Below are positions 44,136 through 55,349 of a stretch of 64,000 nt of DNA, piece after piece. Where the stretch lies: assembly GCA_037176705.1 (NCBI GenBank), contig CM073905.1:34008986-34072985 (forward strand), given 5' to 3'. The position numbers and the translations under genes are program-made. Within the stretch, counting starts at the first letter, position 1; the number at the start of each line of letters is the position of its first letter. Origin of the DNA: Molossus alvarezi (lineage: Eukaryota; Chordata; Mammalia; Chiroptera; Molossidae). The notes beneath the pieces were generated by a model. That model did not search any database and was not told where the DNA came from. It saw nothing but the letters and a program-made list of their open reading frames with translations.

Positions 44136-44143
44136 CCACAGAG

Positions 44144-44363
44144 CAGGAGTTGGCAAACTACAGCCCATGGGTCCAATCTGGCCCATCACCTGTTTCTGTA
44201 AACAAAGTTTTATTAACATAAAGTCACACCCATTCATTTGCAAATTGCCTGTGGTTGCTTTCATGCTACAATGGCCAAGCTCAGTAGTTGTGAGAGAAAC
44301 TGCATGGCCTGTAAAGCCTAAAATAATTACTATCTGGCCCTTTGAGATGTTTGCTGACCCCTG
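44144..44363. mobile_element. hAT-Charlie non-autonomous element with perfect TSD
   Basis: The ends 'caggagttggcaaacta' and 'tttgctgacccctg' are inverted repeats. The body has 'aaacaaagttttattaacat', 'gtggttgctttcatgctac' and 'attactatctggccctttg'. The 8-bp TSD ccacagag at 44136-44143 and 44364-44371 has the length expected for hAT. Confidence 0.92.
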
Positions 44364-44429
44364 CCACAGAGGATGGGAGGGGAGTGGGTTTCCCCTCTTG
44401 CTTATAACAAAACCCAGCACTTCTTCTTA

Positions 44430-44535
44430 CTGGTTTGTAACCTTAGACATATCACAGCCTCTCTGAGCATTGTGTTCCTTGCCTAGAAGATGGAAACAAT
44501 GCCTTCTTCACAGGATGAATGAGCGGATGGCTGCA
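44430..44535 (+). repeat. MIR SINE fragment
   Basis: 'aaccttagacatatcacag', 'cctctctgagcattgtg' and 'agaagatggaaacaatgcc' in sense order. Confidence 0.65.
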
Positions 44536-45200
44536 CACATGCACACATACACAGAGAACCTCAGACTAAAACTTCTTTGTCCAGCACTGCATTCCTTGAG
44601 AATTAGATTTAATTGGGAAACAGTTCATCTGGAATGAGTTGAATGGGAGACATGCCAGGGAAATGCTCCTCTACAATAAATAAAGACCTTTACAGAGTCA
44701 CACATTATGGTGAGCACTCAATACACGGTTGACCAGAAACAAAAGTTAATGGAAACCCAAAGAAAGGAGAACTGCCACCACAGAATGACAGCAGAGTTAA
44801 GAACTTTGCAAAGGTACAGAGTGACTTTCAGCATTTCATCCTCCCTCCTCCCTGCTGAGATCCTGATGCAATTATGTTTCTATCTGAAGAAAGCAATTTT
44901 GTCCCCATTGTATAGAGGGAAGAGGATGGTCCCTATTTGGATGTGCCAACACCTCATGACACTCGGGTACAATGGTAGGTGACTGCTGACCCAGAATGCA
45001 CTGGGTTGCTTGTTGGGGAGAGGGAGTGAGGAAGAGGGGGGTTTGTTCAAAGCTGTTCTGAAAACAAAGTGTTTTCATTTTCATCAGAAGAAGTGCTTCC
45101 AGAATAACTCTTCCTTAATTGCTCACAGAAGGTAGCTCACCCACTTTTAATGAAATGTTCTGAAGACTGAACAGGAAATGCCACATCTGCTTCCTGTCAA
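44536..45200. other. Unassigned DNA
   Basis: Nothing recognised. Confidence 0.45.
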
Positions 45201-45204
45201 GAGC

Positions 45205-45260
45205 TTCTTACTCTTTCCACGACTCAGTTGCCTCGTCTGTAAAATGGGAAGACAACGCTT
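45205..45260 (+). repeat. MIR SINE scrap
   Basis: 'actcagttgcctcgtctgt' followed by 'aaaatgggaagac' matches the MIR core. Confidence 0.65.
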
Positions 45261-45374
45261 CAAGCCCATGAAGATTCCTCCAAGGAGTATAGACTCAATT
45301 GTCTCTCTAATTACTATTTCCCTCTTTTAAGTGAAACACACTTTTTTCTGAAACCTCAACAAGGATTTCAGGTG

Positions 45375-45575
45375 CACTTTTACCAACCATTTACCATTGG
45401 CCAGGCTCTCTACTGGATGCTCTACACACATTAGCACATTGCTCTGTCTTGCCAAAAGCCATCTATCAAGTCGGTGATATCCAAGATTTGAACTTAGGTC
45501 TGTCTGACTTGAAACCCCATGCTCCTAACCTTTTTACACGAGAAGAAACTGAAGCACCACACAGCTAAGTGAGAC
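45375..45575 (-). repeat. MIR SINE
   Basis: 'ggccaggctctctactggat', 'agatttgaacttaggtctg' and 'cccatgctcctaacc' in reverse order. A MIR-like 'agaagaaactgaagcacc' follows. Confidence 0.6.
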
Positions 45576-45689
45576 AACTTACTATCAAATGGAAAAAAAT
45601 TTGGTACTGTACCGCCAACTTCTCTGTACGTGATTATTTTTATTTTTTCTAAATATATAACAAAGAATATCTACTATATGAGATATGGA

Positions 45690-45760
45690 TGCTAAGAACA
45701 GTGCCTGGCATAAAGTAAGTTCTCAAGCAATGTTAGCTGTTATCATTATCAGCATCTTCT
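45690..45760 (+). repeat. MIR SINE 3' scrap
   Basis: 'agaacagtgcctggcataaa' and 'gttagctgttatcattatc'. Confidence 0.7.
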
Positions 45761-45984
45761 TCCTCCTTCAAACCCAAGTTGATAGACCAAGAGGCACCAG
45801 AGGTCAAGGTCAGTTAATCTAGTCCCCTGGGCACCAGCCCAACAGCAACCATCATCTATCAACGAATTGATCTGCCTCAATATATCAAACATGTAGCAGC
45901 CATTCCTGCAGATGCAGCAAAACATTTGTTTTCTTTAGAGCGTTTTACTGACAAGTCACACAATCCATCAGCAGACTCTCCTGG

Positions 45985-46165
45985 CTCTGCCTCCAACAGA
46001 ATCTGGAATCCACATGCTTCTCATCACCTTGACAGCTAACTTCCTGGACTGCACTCTCTTCTTTTCTCACCTGGACCATTGTAACTATCTCCTAAATGGT
46101 CTCCCTGCCTTTGCCCTGGTCCCCTTGTAGTCTACTCTCAACTTAGCAGGCAGCATAATCCTGTT
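45985..46165 (+). repeat. L2 LINE fragment, sense
   Basis: 'cacctggaccattgtaact', 'tcctaaatggtctccctgcc' and 'agtctactctcaacttagc' match sense L2, upstream of the part seen at 43140. Confidence 0.7.
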
Positions 46166-46170
46166 TATAA

Positions 46171-46305
46171 AAGGGGGAAGAGAAGGGGAAGGAGATGGGA
46201 GGGGAGGGGAGGGGAGGGGAGGGGAGGGGAGGGGAGGGGAAGGGAGGGGAGGGGAGGGGAGGGGAGGGGAGGGGAGGGGAGGGGAGGGGAGGGGAGGGGA
46301 GGGGA
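46171..46305. repeat. (GGGGA)n satellite-like array
   Basis: About 22 to 24 units of GGGGA, nearly perfect from 46198 to 46305 with one GGGGAAGGGA interruption near 46240. Strand-asymmetric G runs could fold into G-quadruplexes. Confidence 0.97.
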
Positions 46306-46359
46306 AGAAAACCTACTGGGACTTCAGAGAAAGGTATTTTTGCTCTTAAAGAGACACAC

Positions 46360-46620
46360 AAAAGCAAATGAAAATTATTCCATGATTGGACATGAAACCG
46401 CATCTGAAAATGACACCTAGATCTAGGAGAGCCATCGTGTAACCATTAGTGCTGCTGACATTAAGATAGCAGAGGAGAAATATGAGAATGTTGATCCTTG
46501 GCGAAGTTATCAAGGTACTGAATTAATCCTGGAGTCACTGCTACCTGAGATAATAAATGTTCCTTATTGTTTAAGCCAGCTGAATCAATTTTTTGTTGCA
46601 ATAAAAACATCCCGATGGAT
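46360..46620 (+). repeat. MLT1-type LTR
   Basis: 'gaccttgg'-like remnants, 'ctacctgagataataaatg', 'ccttattgtttaagccagc' and 'aaaacatcccgatggatac' follow the MLT1 3' portion. Confidence 0.65.
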
Positions 46621-46621
46621 A

Positions 46622-46885
46622 CAAACAGCTACTTCTTATTGAGCATTTACTTTGTATCCACAGCACACAGTACCATAACTTTGCCACTGGGCTAAGTACT
46701 GTACATTCGTGATCAAATTTAATCCTCACAGCAACCCAAAAGGCAGGTTCTGTTATTATCCTTACTTCACAGAGAGAAAACTGAAGCTCAGAGACAATAT
46801 GATCATTGTCCAGGGACCCCCAGCTAGTGGCAGAGTGGGGATTTGAACCTGAGGTGGAGGCCCCGTGTTTCACCCCTCTGAAAAT
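46622..46885 (-). repeat. MIR SINE, near full length
   Basis: 'cttattgagcatttacttt', 'aatttaatcctcacagcaac', 'aaactgaagctcagagac' and 'gtggggatttgaacctgagg'. Confidence 0.88.
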
Positions 46886-47503
46886 TGCCTCCCTGGACTA
46901 TCCACAAGCTGTCTGCTTCCATCCCCCTTCATCCAAAACTCCATTCATATTTACAAATTGATTCAGAGAACAGCTGTCACAACCAGGAACTTATGAATCA
47001 AATCTACTGGAAGTAATTGCAATCTTCGAACAATTCTAGGCGGATACTTAAGAGCCATACTATAAAATCCAAACCAGGTGTGATTCACCCCCAAGGACAG
47101 CAACTCGAGCTCCAGCTGGAGTGGAAAGATGAACTGTGCGGCGGCGAACTCTAGCTGTCTCCGCTTTGAAACACCCTACACCTGCCTCTCCAAAAGCGAA
47201 ATTCCAGTTGAGTCCAGGCACAGCTTGCAGATTTTGGGTGCGGGGGGTGGGGTGGGGGGGTGATCATCTTAAAGCCCAGCTCAAGAGCTTTGCTCGAGGG
47301 ACTGAAGCACACCTTTCAGAGAACAACAAAGCTTCCTGGCAGTAAAACTGAGCAGAGCTATAAAGTGCCTGAATGATCTATACCCAGAGACTCTAGAAAA
47401 AAACAGAGAGGTAAGAACATCATTTGACAAAAATCAAAGAAACCAGTAGATGTTTAGTGACACCAAGTGTACTAACCGCAAACGGGACAGACATCCATAT
47501 ATA
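46886..47503. other. Unassigned DNA
   Basis: No feature apart from a short G-rich run (47241-47262). Confidence 0.45.
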
Positions 47504-47516
47504 CTAGAGTCAAGGG

Positions 47517-47770
47517 TGCCCTGGCTGGTTTGGCTCAGCGGTTAGAGCATCGGCCTGCGGTCCGGAGAGACCCGGGTTCAGTTCCCACTAAGGGCACATA
47601 TCTCGGATGCAGTTTGTCCCCGGTCCTGGTTGGGTCGTGCAGGTGGCAGCCACTTGATGTGTCCCTTTCACGTCGATGTTTCTCTCTCTCTCTCTCCCTC
47701 CTACTCTATCTGAACAAAAAATGAAAAAATGTCCTCAGGTGAGGATAAAAAATAAAAATTTTTTTAAAAA
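47517..47770 (+). mobile_element. VES SINE
   Basis: The head 'ccctggctggtttggctcag', 'agacccgggttcagttccc' and tail 'gtcctcaggtgaggataaa' define a full copy. An approximate TSD (10 of 13), tagagtcaagggt and aagaatcatgggt, flanks it. Confidence 0.92.
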
Positions 47771-47784
47771 AAGAATCATGGGTA

Positions 47785-48995
47785 ACATTAAAATTAATAA
47801 TGTCTTGTGGTTTGATCTAGTAAACTATTATTTCAAACTCTAGACTTCATAAGCTTTACTTCTGTAACTCACAGTTTCTGTATGTTTGACTTCTCAGTCA
47901 GAATTCTTTAGATCATATCTAAACCAAACTTTAGAAGTTTTCTTAAAAATGAGAACTTTTGTTTCAGGTGAATGAAATGACCAGGTACAGCTTCAGGTAC
48001 AGCTGGATCCAGGCATTCAAATGATATCATCAAATCTTGGACTCTCCCCAGGTCATGATTCTGTGTTTCTCTGTGTTAAGTGTACTTTTACCACATCTGA
48101 AACCATGCAAGAGTCCGATTCTCTCTCTCTTAAAAATATAGTCAAAGATCTCCACAATTTCTAGTCCTTCTGAGTTAAAAGTCTAACCTCCACAGTCAAC
48201 CACATCTAACACCCCTCCTTGACCCATGCCACTTACAGCATGCTGTTTCAAGCAATAGCTAGAGTCCTGAGATATGCTCACTAAAGTAAAACAAGCAAGC
48301 AAGCAATGGTTTTACTGCATGGCTTTGAATTTAATAGAGCCAAGATGCAGACTGGCTGCAAGAGGCCAAAATTAAATGGTGACCTTCTCAAAATGTGCTC
48401 TCTCTGATGCAAATGCTAGCCCTGGGCTGCAACCAGACATTTATCATGTCTCATTAAGAGATTTATCCTCAGACAATTCTAAACACAGAAAACGAAAATG
48501 TCCCCTAATTCAATCATTCCCCAACCCTCTTTCTTCATGAGCTTCTCAATGTTTGACTGTTCGGTGTGACCCAGCCACTTTCCATGCCTCGGACACACAA
48601 ATATCCCATTAAGAATGACTGCATTTACACTGCTGTTATTTTTCTCACCATCTATGCTGGGGAGCTGGGGCAAGGAAGGATCCTTGAGAGAGAGGAGCGA
48701 ACTGGCAAAGAAAAGGGAAAAAACATCTAAAGCCTCGAGGAGGGAGCACCAGGGACTGAAGGGTTCCCACTTGTCATGTTCATCATTCTTCACGCTCTTC
48801 CTCTCCACGCCCCTTAGAGAATTTCAGGACGTGACTGACATTTGCAAAGGGTATTAAATTCCATGGCCACAATCCCCAACCTCGGCAGAACTCCCGTGCA
48901 CTCTGATTTCTCTGGCAGTTGATTCAATCAAAATTTAGTGAACTAAGCATCTATTGCTCCAGACTGTGATGCTATTCAATTCAAAAAATATTTAT
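47785..48995. other. Long repeat-poor stretch
   Basis: No gene or repeat recognised, apart from a weak L2-like tail at 48900-48990. A 109-codon minus frame (48808-48479) has no domain. Confidence 0.45.
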
Positions 48996-49027
48996 TTGGC
49001 ATTGAGTTTGCCAAGAAAACTGTCCTG

Positions 49028-49100
49028 AGAAGAAAGGAGGAGGGAGAGAGGGAGGAGAAAGGAGAGGAGCGGAGATAGGGGAGGAGAGGGGAGGGAAGGT
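49028..49100. repeat. GA-rich low-complexity DNA
   Basis: Mixed GAGG, GGAGA and AGGA units. Confidence 0.9.
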
Positions 49101-49131
49101 ATGCTTAACGAGCATCTGTGTAACGTGCAAT

Positions 49132-49385
49132 GTGGCTGTGCAGTGCAGTGGTTAAGGTCATAGCCTTCAGTCAGCCCAATTTTGAACCCTGGCTCCACTA
49201 ATCCATAGCTGTGTGACCCCTGATGAGTTACTAAACCTCTCTGAGCTTCCACTTTCTTGTTTATAAAATAGAGCTAATTGCCCAGAGCTGCCTGAGCTGT
49301 TGCGAGAACTCAGTCGTGTGCCTGGCACATTGATTGGTGCCCAAACAGTTGATGTTATCACTGTTACCAGGTGCCATGCTGAGCT
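49132..49385 (+). repeat. MIR SINE, near full length
   Basis: 'gcagtgcagtggttaagg', 'ttgaaccctggctccacta', 'catagctgtgtgacccctg', 'aacctctctgagcttcc' and 'gtgtgcctggcacattg' are all in order. Confidence 0.92.
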
Positions 49386-49734
49386 CTTTGGGGTCCCACC
49401 CTCACCTACCCCAGGTGGCAATGCCATGTGTGTGGATCAGGTTATGGGGCTGGAGCTGCTATTCAGGCCTTAGCTCTTCAGTGCCCTCCAGCCACCAACA
49501 TTTGCATCTTTGTGGGACTTTTGACAAAACCACAGAGGCCTCTCTTGCCATGCAAGCAAAGCAAGACGTGCCAAGGCATCAGCCTCGCCCCTACCCAGAA
49601 GGTAGCCTTCTACTTACCACTCCTGGCCCTCTACAGGCCAGCGTGATGCTGCCCCCATCTTGGCCACCTGCCCTTCCCTCGCATCACTCTTCTAGCACCT
49701 CCCAAATAAATCACATGCACAGGAATCTTGGTCC
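49386..49734. other. Unassigned DNA
   Basis: A 149-codon plus frame (49334-49783) overlaps two MIR copies and carries no domain. Confidence 0.5.
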
Positions 49735-49855
49735 TGGGTCAGTTTCTCAGCAGAGGCTCAGAGAGGTTGAGGCAATTGCCTGAGTACACACAGATATTAA
49801 GTAGGAGTGGGGTTTTGAACTAGATCTGTTTCATTCCCTAAAGGCTATGATCCGT
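49735..49855 (-). repeat. MIR SINE fragment
   Basis: 'cagaggctcagagaggttg', 'gcctgagtacacacagat' and 'gggttttgaactagatctg'. Confidence 0.75.
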
Positions 49856-50061
49856 TACCATCTGGTCTCCCCAAAACAAATGATACATCAGTGTTCAGGG
49901 AGAACAGCATCAGTCAAGAGGCATTTTCCTGGGTACCCACATTAAATGGAAAAGGCTGCCGATCTCAGCCATATCCTCCTCCTTGTTCCACCAATGACAT
50001 CTCTAACATCTTGAGTCTCCTCATCTCAGTATAGGGCAATGTGGTAATATTCTGCATTTTC

Positions 50062-50163
50062 CTTTTCTTGGGGGGTGGGGTACATGCCCCTAGTGGGAAC
50101 CGAACCTGGGACTCGCTGGTCTGCAGACCAATGCTCCAACCGCTGAGCCAAACCAGCCAGAGC
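50062..50163 (-). mobile_element. Head-only VES SINE (tRNA-like part only)
   Basis: On the minus strand it starts with the VES head ('ctggctggtttggctcagc'), keeps the B-box-like 'aggttcggttccc', and stops at 'aggggcatgtacc' followed by a short C/A-rich end 'ccacccccc' and 'aagaaaag'. The whole second half and tail of a normal VES is missing. A perfect 16-bp TSD, aatattctgcattttc, lies at 50046-50061 and 50164-50179, so it integrated in this form. Confidence 0.9.
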
Positions 50164-50179
50164 AATATTCTGCATTTTC

Positions 50180-50875
50180 TATCTCGGGATAGTTGAATAG
50201 ATGATGAAGGAAACATTCCTAGAGACCTGTTGCCAAAAACAGTCTTAAACATCAGAGTCCTGGGGGCAAAATAAGGTGGAGCAATTCTGGATTTGCCCGC
50301 CCCCTCTTGGAGCCTTACACCATCATTAATATAGTAAAGGCTCTGAGAAGTCCTGCAGTAAACAACCCTGTTTAACCCATTGCTTTCCAGGCTTCTTTGC
50401 CTACAAAATCCTTTGGGGGTTATCAATTACCAAGATCCCCATAAAAATTAGTGTCCCGTGGAACACATCTTGGCAAACAGTCCTTTGGGGATTGATTATA
50501 TAAAGCCTTCATCTTGTTAGGTAGGATTTAATTAACTTGGATGGTTATCTAATTAGCGTGTGTGGACCTGCCCATTGGGATAAGATGTGATTGGACTTAA
50601 GTAGCACATTTGGTGCCAAGAAGTCAACACCAACTAGATCCATCAAGGGAGTATCATGGTGCCAACTGGCAGGTAATTATTATCTGTATGACAAGATGCC
50701 AAGAATCCAAAGCAGTAAGAGAACCAGGTAGACCCCTGGAAAGGACCAACAGAAACTCTGTCTTTGGGCTCACTTCACAACGGCTCTTGCTGTTGATCAC
50801 GGGTTGTGTGATGTGGCGACAAGAGGTGGTTGACTAGAGAAGAAAATGGAAATACTAATGTGATATGGAAAGGGG
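50180..50875. other. Unassigned DNA
   Basis: Nothing recognised. It includes AT-rich 'gatttaattaacttgg' near 50525. Confidence 0.4.
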
Positions 50876-50880
50876 CCCGG

Positions 50881-51109
50881 CCCTGGCCTGTTTTGCTCAG
50901 CAGTTCGAGCATCGGCCCATGGATGAGAGAGACTTGAGTTCGGTTCCCCCTGAGAGCACATACCTCGGTTGCAATTTGTCCCCAGTCCCCGTTGGGATCA
51001 TGTGGGTGGCAACCACTTGATATGTCTCTCTCACATTAATGTTTCTCTCTCTCTCTCTCTCTCCCTCCCGCTCTATCTGAAGATAAATGCAAAACTGTCT
51101 TTGGGTGAG
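50881..51109 (+). mobile_element. VES SINE with microsatellite at its tail
   Basis: The head 'ccctggcctgttttgctcag', 'cctcggttgcaatttgtcc' and tail start 'tgtctttgggtgag' are present. Beyond the tail start the A-rich end has been replaced by GAG and GGAA repeats. Confidence 0.9.
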
Positions 51110-51224
51110 AGGAGGAGGAGGAGGAGGAGGAGGGGAAGGAAGGAAGGAAGGAAGGAAGGAAGGAAGGAAGGAAGGAAGGAAGGAAGGAAGGAAGGAAGGA
51201 AGGAAGGAAGGAAGGAAGGAAGGA
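51110..51224. repeat. (GAG)n-(GGAA)n microsatellite
   Basis: GGA triplets (51110-51133) pass into about 22 perfect GGAA units (51134-51224). Confidence 0.97.
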
Positions 51225-51229
51225 GCCTA

Positions 51230-51929
51230 GCTAAAGGAACAGTGGGAAAAGCTGATTTATTAAACATTCCAAAAAATACCCGCTGATACCTAGAATTTGC
51301 CCCCAAAATAATACGGGAGGGAGGAAGTGGGCAGAGCCTAGACTGAACATTGGTCATGAGCTGATAATTGCTGAGGCAGGGTAATGGGTCCTTGTAAGCT
51401 TATACTGCGCTACTTTTGCATTAGACATAAAAAAATAAAAAGTATATATTTCTAAGAGCAGGGCATTGGAGAGAAATTAGAACAAGGGTTAGAGGCCCAC
51501 AAGCCCCGCACTGAGACTTTCTCACGATCTCATCTGGGGAATGGACAGGGATTTGAAAAGAGAATACACTTTTCTCTCTGTGGTTCATGAGACTGCAATG
51601 CTGGGTCTCCGGTCAGCTCACGTACCCTCTGAAAGCATCTTCCATAGCAGGGAAGCGCACCCTGCATTTGGGAGATAATCTATTCATCATCTGAATCACA
51701 AAGAAAACAATGATTGGCGTGGATGTCAGCCACTCAGACCAGTGACCCATTTATTTTCTAAACTGGCATTAAACCTGAATATCACTGCCACCCTGAGAAT
51801 CCTGTCCTTTGAAGAGATAGCGCTCGCTGCCTACTTTGACTCAGAACGCAAGTGCCACCTCCAAGACGGAAACTCAGAAAGTAGAGGAGCACACTGCATG
51901 AGATCCTAGGGGGAAGAGACAGCAGAGAT
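51230..51929. other. Unassigned DNA
   Basis: No gene or repeat recognised. Confidence 0.45.
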
Positions 51930-52010
51930 CTCAAATGACTTGCCAAGGTTCACCATGCTGAGCCAAGATTTAGATCCGAGTCCCCACTCCAGGCCTTGAG
52001 GTGTTCGTAA
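51930..52010 (-). repeat. MIR SINE scrap
   Basis: 'aatgacttgccaaggttcac' and 'agatttagatccgagtccc'. Confidence 0.6.
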
Positions 52011-52308
52011 ATTCGGAGCTTCGAGAAATATCTTGTCTCCACGCTCAGAATCATAAGCAAAGCTTTATTTTACCTCTACCTGAGGCCATGTTCATGCTTA
52101 GCTTTTCTCCTGCCCCCTCCAGGTTTCTCACGCCCCTTCCTCTGAGAACTTTCTCTCAATACATCACTTGAAGAATCACCACCTTAGAGAACTCTCAGAT
52201 GGAATAAATTGTTGTGAGCTTTAGGGAGGAGATGAGATCTGAGCAAAGCATCACAGTATCACTAGCTCTCTGCCTTGCTCATAGGGGCTCAATACATATT
52301 CATGAAAA

Positions 52309-52381
52309 GGATGGACGGATGATGATGGATGGATGATGGATGGATGATGGATGGATGATGGATGGATGGATGATGGATGGA
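52309..52381. repeat. (ATGG)n-(ATG)n simple repeat
   Basis: GATGGATGGAT units with regular one-base-short units (GATGATGG), about 70 bp. Confidence 0.96.
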
Positions 52382-52384
52382 CAG

Positions 52385-53100
52385 GAAGATCCATTACCCT
52401 ACAAAAAATAGTTGTTCCTTCTGCTATTTCAGAGCCCCGAAGGACAAAGGCTATTCACTTGGTCTCTCTGATACTGAGCCTATCCAAGGAACTTAGCAGC
52501 TATCTGGGAAATAAACAAATGGGGAGTTAGTGAGTGGAGCAAGCGACTGAACGAATGAGTTCAACTATGCCCACAGGCAACCCTGAATCCCACCAGCCTT
52601 TACCCAAGCTCATCCTCCTGAGACTGGCTAAATGACAAGAGTGGCCATTTGGGGATGCTGGGCCACCCCAAGGTGCCAGAGATTAATTACACCTCCGCCA
52701 ACACCTCAGCAGCACGGATTTGCAGCGGATTTGCAAGTCTTAATTACATGCAGGGACCGGCAGGAATGCTCAGTCGCTGACTCTGGGCCCAGAGTCTCCA
52801 GGTTATTCCCAGCCCACTCTCTCTTCTCTTCCTGACCCCTCCACCGCCCTACGGAAGGCAGGGGACAAAGATGGAGATGTAGTTCAAACAGGATGAGCAG
52901 GATTAGGCTGCAGGGTTCTTTAACTTTGGCTTCAAAACTCGGGGCTCAGGAGGGAGAAATTGTCTGCTTGGATTTTTAGGAAATGGCTCAGCCACAGGTG
53001 ATGGTGGGGAGCTGGGTCCTTGCCCAGAATCAGATCCACCTGGGAAAACGGGGTGTCTGGGACCGCCTGTCCTCCCAGCTGAGCGGGATGGGACTGAAGC
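52385..53100. other. Unassigned DNA
   Basis: Moderately GC-rich and repeat-poor. No supported gene. Confidence 0.45.
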
Positions 53101-53117
53101 CATGGATCAGCACTTTT

Positions 53118-53361
53118 GTTTTGTTTTGTTTTTTATCCTCACCCAAGGACATTTTTCGATATTTTGTTCAGATAGAGTGAGAAGGAGAGAGAGAGAGAAA
53201 CATCGACGTGAAAGCGACACATCGAGTGGTTGCCACCCACACGACCCAACCAGGGCCGGGGACAACCTGCAACCGAGGTACATGCCCTTAGCGGGAACCG
53301 AACCTGGGTCTCTCCGGACCGCAGGCCGACGCTCTAACCGTTGAGCCAAACCGGCCAGGGC
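53118..53361 (-). mobile_element. VES SINE with perfect 15-bp TSD
   Basis: The reversed tail 'ttatcctcacccaaggac' and head 'ccgttgagccaaaccggcc' bound it. The TSD tggatcagcactttt is identical at 53103-53117 and 53362-53376. Confidence 0.96.
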
Positions 53362-53469
53362 TGGATCAGCACTTTTCCTTTGTTTTTAGGATGGTCTACC
53401 CTGTGCATGACTCTGGGTAAATGACTCAGGGGCCAAGTGAGAAAGGAAAGGAGAATGTTACATGAGATC

Positions 53470-53575
53470 ATCTGAAAAGCAGACCCAGGCTCAAACCCTA
53501 GCTTCGCTTACCGGCTGTGTGGCCCTGAGCAAATTGCTTAACTTCTCTGAACTTCAGTGACACCATCTTTTTGTT
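53470..53575 (+). repeat. MIR SINE
   Basis: 'ggctcaaaccctagcttcg', 'gctgtgtggccctgagcaa' and 'acttctctgaacttcagtg'. Confidence 0.82.
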
Positions 53576-53579
53576 GTTA

Positions 53580-54540
53580 AATCCTCCCACTGCTTGGTTT
53601 CTGGAAACATTTACCCTCCCAAGATTTTGTCCTGGAATGAAGGCATGACCGTCACTGGGCCTCCTCTGCTAAGACGAAACATCTCTTGAAAAGTCTGCCT
53701 CGCAGCCTTGGACATCCAGGATCACAAGCAACCAGCACCTCAGCAGGGGCCTGATGTCGGAGACAACAGGCAAGTTAAGTTTTGATTGTGGGAAAGAAAG
53801 AGGAAGAAGCCCAGGGAAGAAGGTGCTGCCAAAGGAAGTGAGAACAGGGTTGATGCTTGGGAGGGTCGTGAGGACAGGATCCAGGCCTCGGTTTCCCCAT
53901 CTCAAACAACAGATAATACAGAGCGAATGTAGTGAGTAGCCACTAGCTTCCGGGCATCCTGCTTAAGGGTGTCACAGGGTCTCTCTTCGCGTCTATACAA
54001 CACCGCATTTTACAGATAACATAGTTCTTCGGAGGCACTGGGACCTTTGAACAGGGCTGGGAGTGGAGGACATGACACAAGAAGGGAGAAGGTATGAAAA
54101 GTCCCTGAAAGACGAGCCCAGCCACCCCCAGCTGCTCCAGCACCTGCAGTCAAGCTCCCTATTAGAGACCCAGCATCCTGGCTTGAGAGGGTCCCCGAGA
54201 GGGGCTGGCTGGCATGGCCACCCTTCCCCCCTTTGCTCCCTCCGGCTCCAGTTGGCCCAATGCTCCTGAAACAGTTGCCATGGAGATGACTCCTCCAGTG
54301 GCCAGAGCAGGGAGCTGGGCTGAGTGGCAGGAGGCTGAGAGGAGGCTGGTACCGGTCGGGGAGTGAGCACTGGAGGCCTTGGGGACCTGGTGCCGGGGTT
54401 TACCAGATGGCTGGGGGCAGGAGGCCAGCGCACTCCACGAGGCCGGTCCCCAGCTGCGCCAGGGTCTGCCAGACTCTCCCCAGAGCTACCAGCAGAAACA
54501 ATCACAGCAGCAGCAAAAAGCACAGAAACCCAACCAGGAC
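53580..54540. other. Unassigned GC-rich DNA
   Basis: A 220-codon minus frame (54655-53993) spans this and the LTR end to its right, but has no domain. It is judged a chance frame in GC-rich sequence. Confidence 0.45.
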
Positions 54541-54544
54541 GCAG

Positions 54545-54725
54545 TCCCCCACCGGACACTGACCTGCTGTCTCCTTGATCTCGGATTCGCAGCCTCCGGC
54601 GCTGTGAGAAATAAATGTCTGTTGTTTCGAAACCAGCCAGGCCACAGTTTTTCATTCCGGAGGCCGAAACGGATGAACGCGGGAAATGCTCTTAACTCTG
54701 TCCCTCGTGCCTCCCTCCTACAAGG
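54545..54725 (+). repeat. MLT1-type LTR 3' end
   Basis: 'gtctccttgatctcggattc', 'cagcctccggcgctgtgag' and 'aaataaatgtctgttgtttc' are typical of the MLT1 3' third, including the polyadenylation hexamer. Confidence 0.75.
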
Positions 54726-54729
54726 CTCC

Positions 54730-55115
54730 TCATAACTACGGCAGGACCAGCGGGTAGTCCAGGGTCATCTGCCCATCTCCAGAGCCTTCGCTCCATGAGG
54801 GCTGCCAAGTCCCTTTTGCCACCTGAGGTTACAGTCATAGGCTCCAGGGACTAGGACCTGGCCGTACGGGACTACGCTTCCGCTGACCACAGCCAACAGG
54901 CACAGAGCCAGGATTCCGATGCCCGGGTCTGGCTGCAGAGTGTGTTCTGTGAACCACAGTCCAGAGGAGCACCCCGATCCCCCACTCCCAGGGAACGGAG
55001 TGCCCGGACTCTCCACCAGCACACTGGGAGACTTCTCACAAAGCCGGGCCCGAAACAAACCCGGGTGGAAGCCAGTCCCGGGCTTAGCAGCCCACGCACG
55101 CTCTGGAGCCTCGGG
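54730..55115. other. Unassigned GC-rich DNA
   Basis: Nothing recognised. Confidence 0.4.
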
Positions 55116-55119
55116 GCAA

Positions 55120-55345
55120 ACCTCGGGCTTTGGAGTCAGACAGTCTGGGCTTCCGTCTACCAGCTCTGTGACCTTGGGGCGTGGACTTGGCCTCTCTGAG
55201 TCTCAGTTGCCCCAATTGTAAAGTGGGCATAATTAGACCCACCTCACAGGGCTGTTGTGTACATTAAATGAGAGAAAGGGCTTGATACAGATCCAGCACA
55301 GAGTTGGAGTTCATTACATATGAATTATCACTATTATTATTATTG
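55120..55345 (+). repeat. MIR SINE, near full length
   Basis: 'gctttggagtcagacagtc', 'agctctgtgaccttggggc', 'cctctctgagtctcagttgc' and 'acctcacagggctgttgtg' in order. Confidence 0.92.
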
Positions 55346-55349
55346 AAAA

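Noticed and set aside
46143..46403. Pro/Ser-rich repeat protein frame over the GGGGA array (and a Phe/Leu/Pro/Ser-type frame over the GGAA array near 51.1 kb)
   Set aside because: Translation of simple repeats only.
53993..54655. 220-codon open frame on the minus strand
   Set aside because: It reads antisense through an MLT1-type LTR end and GC-rich DNA and shows no protein motif.
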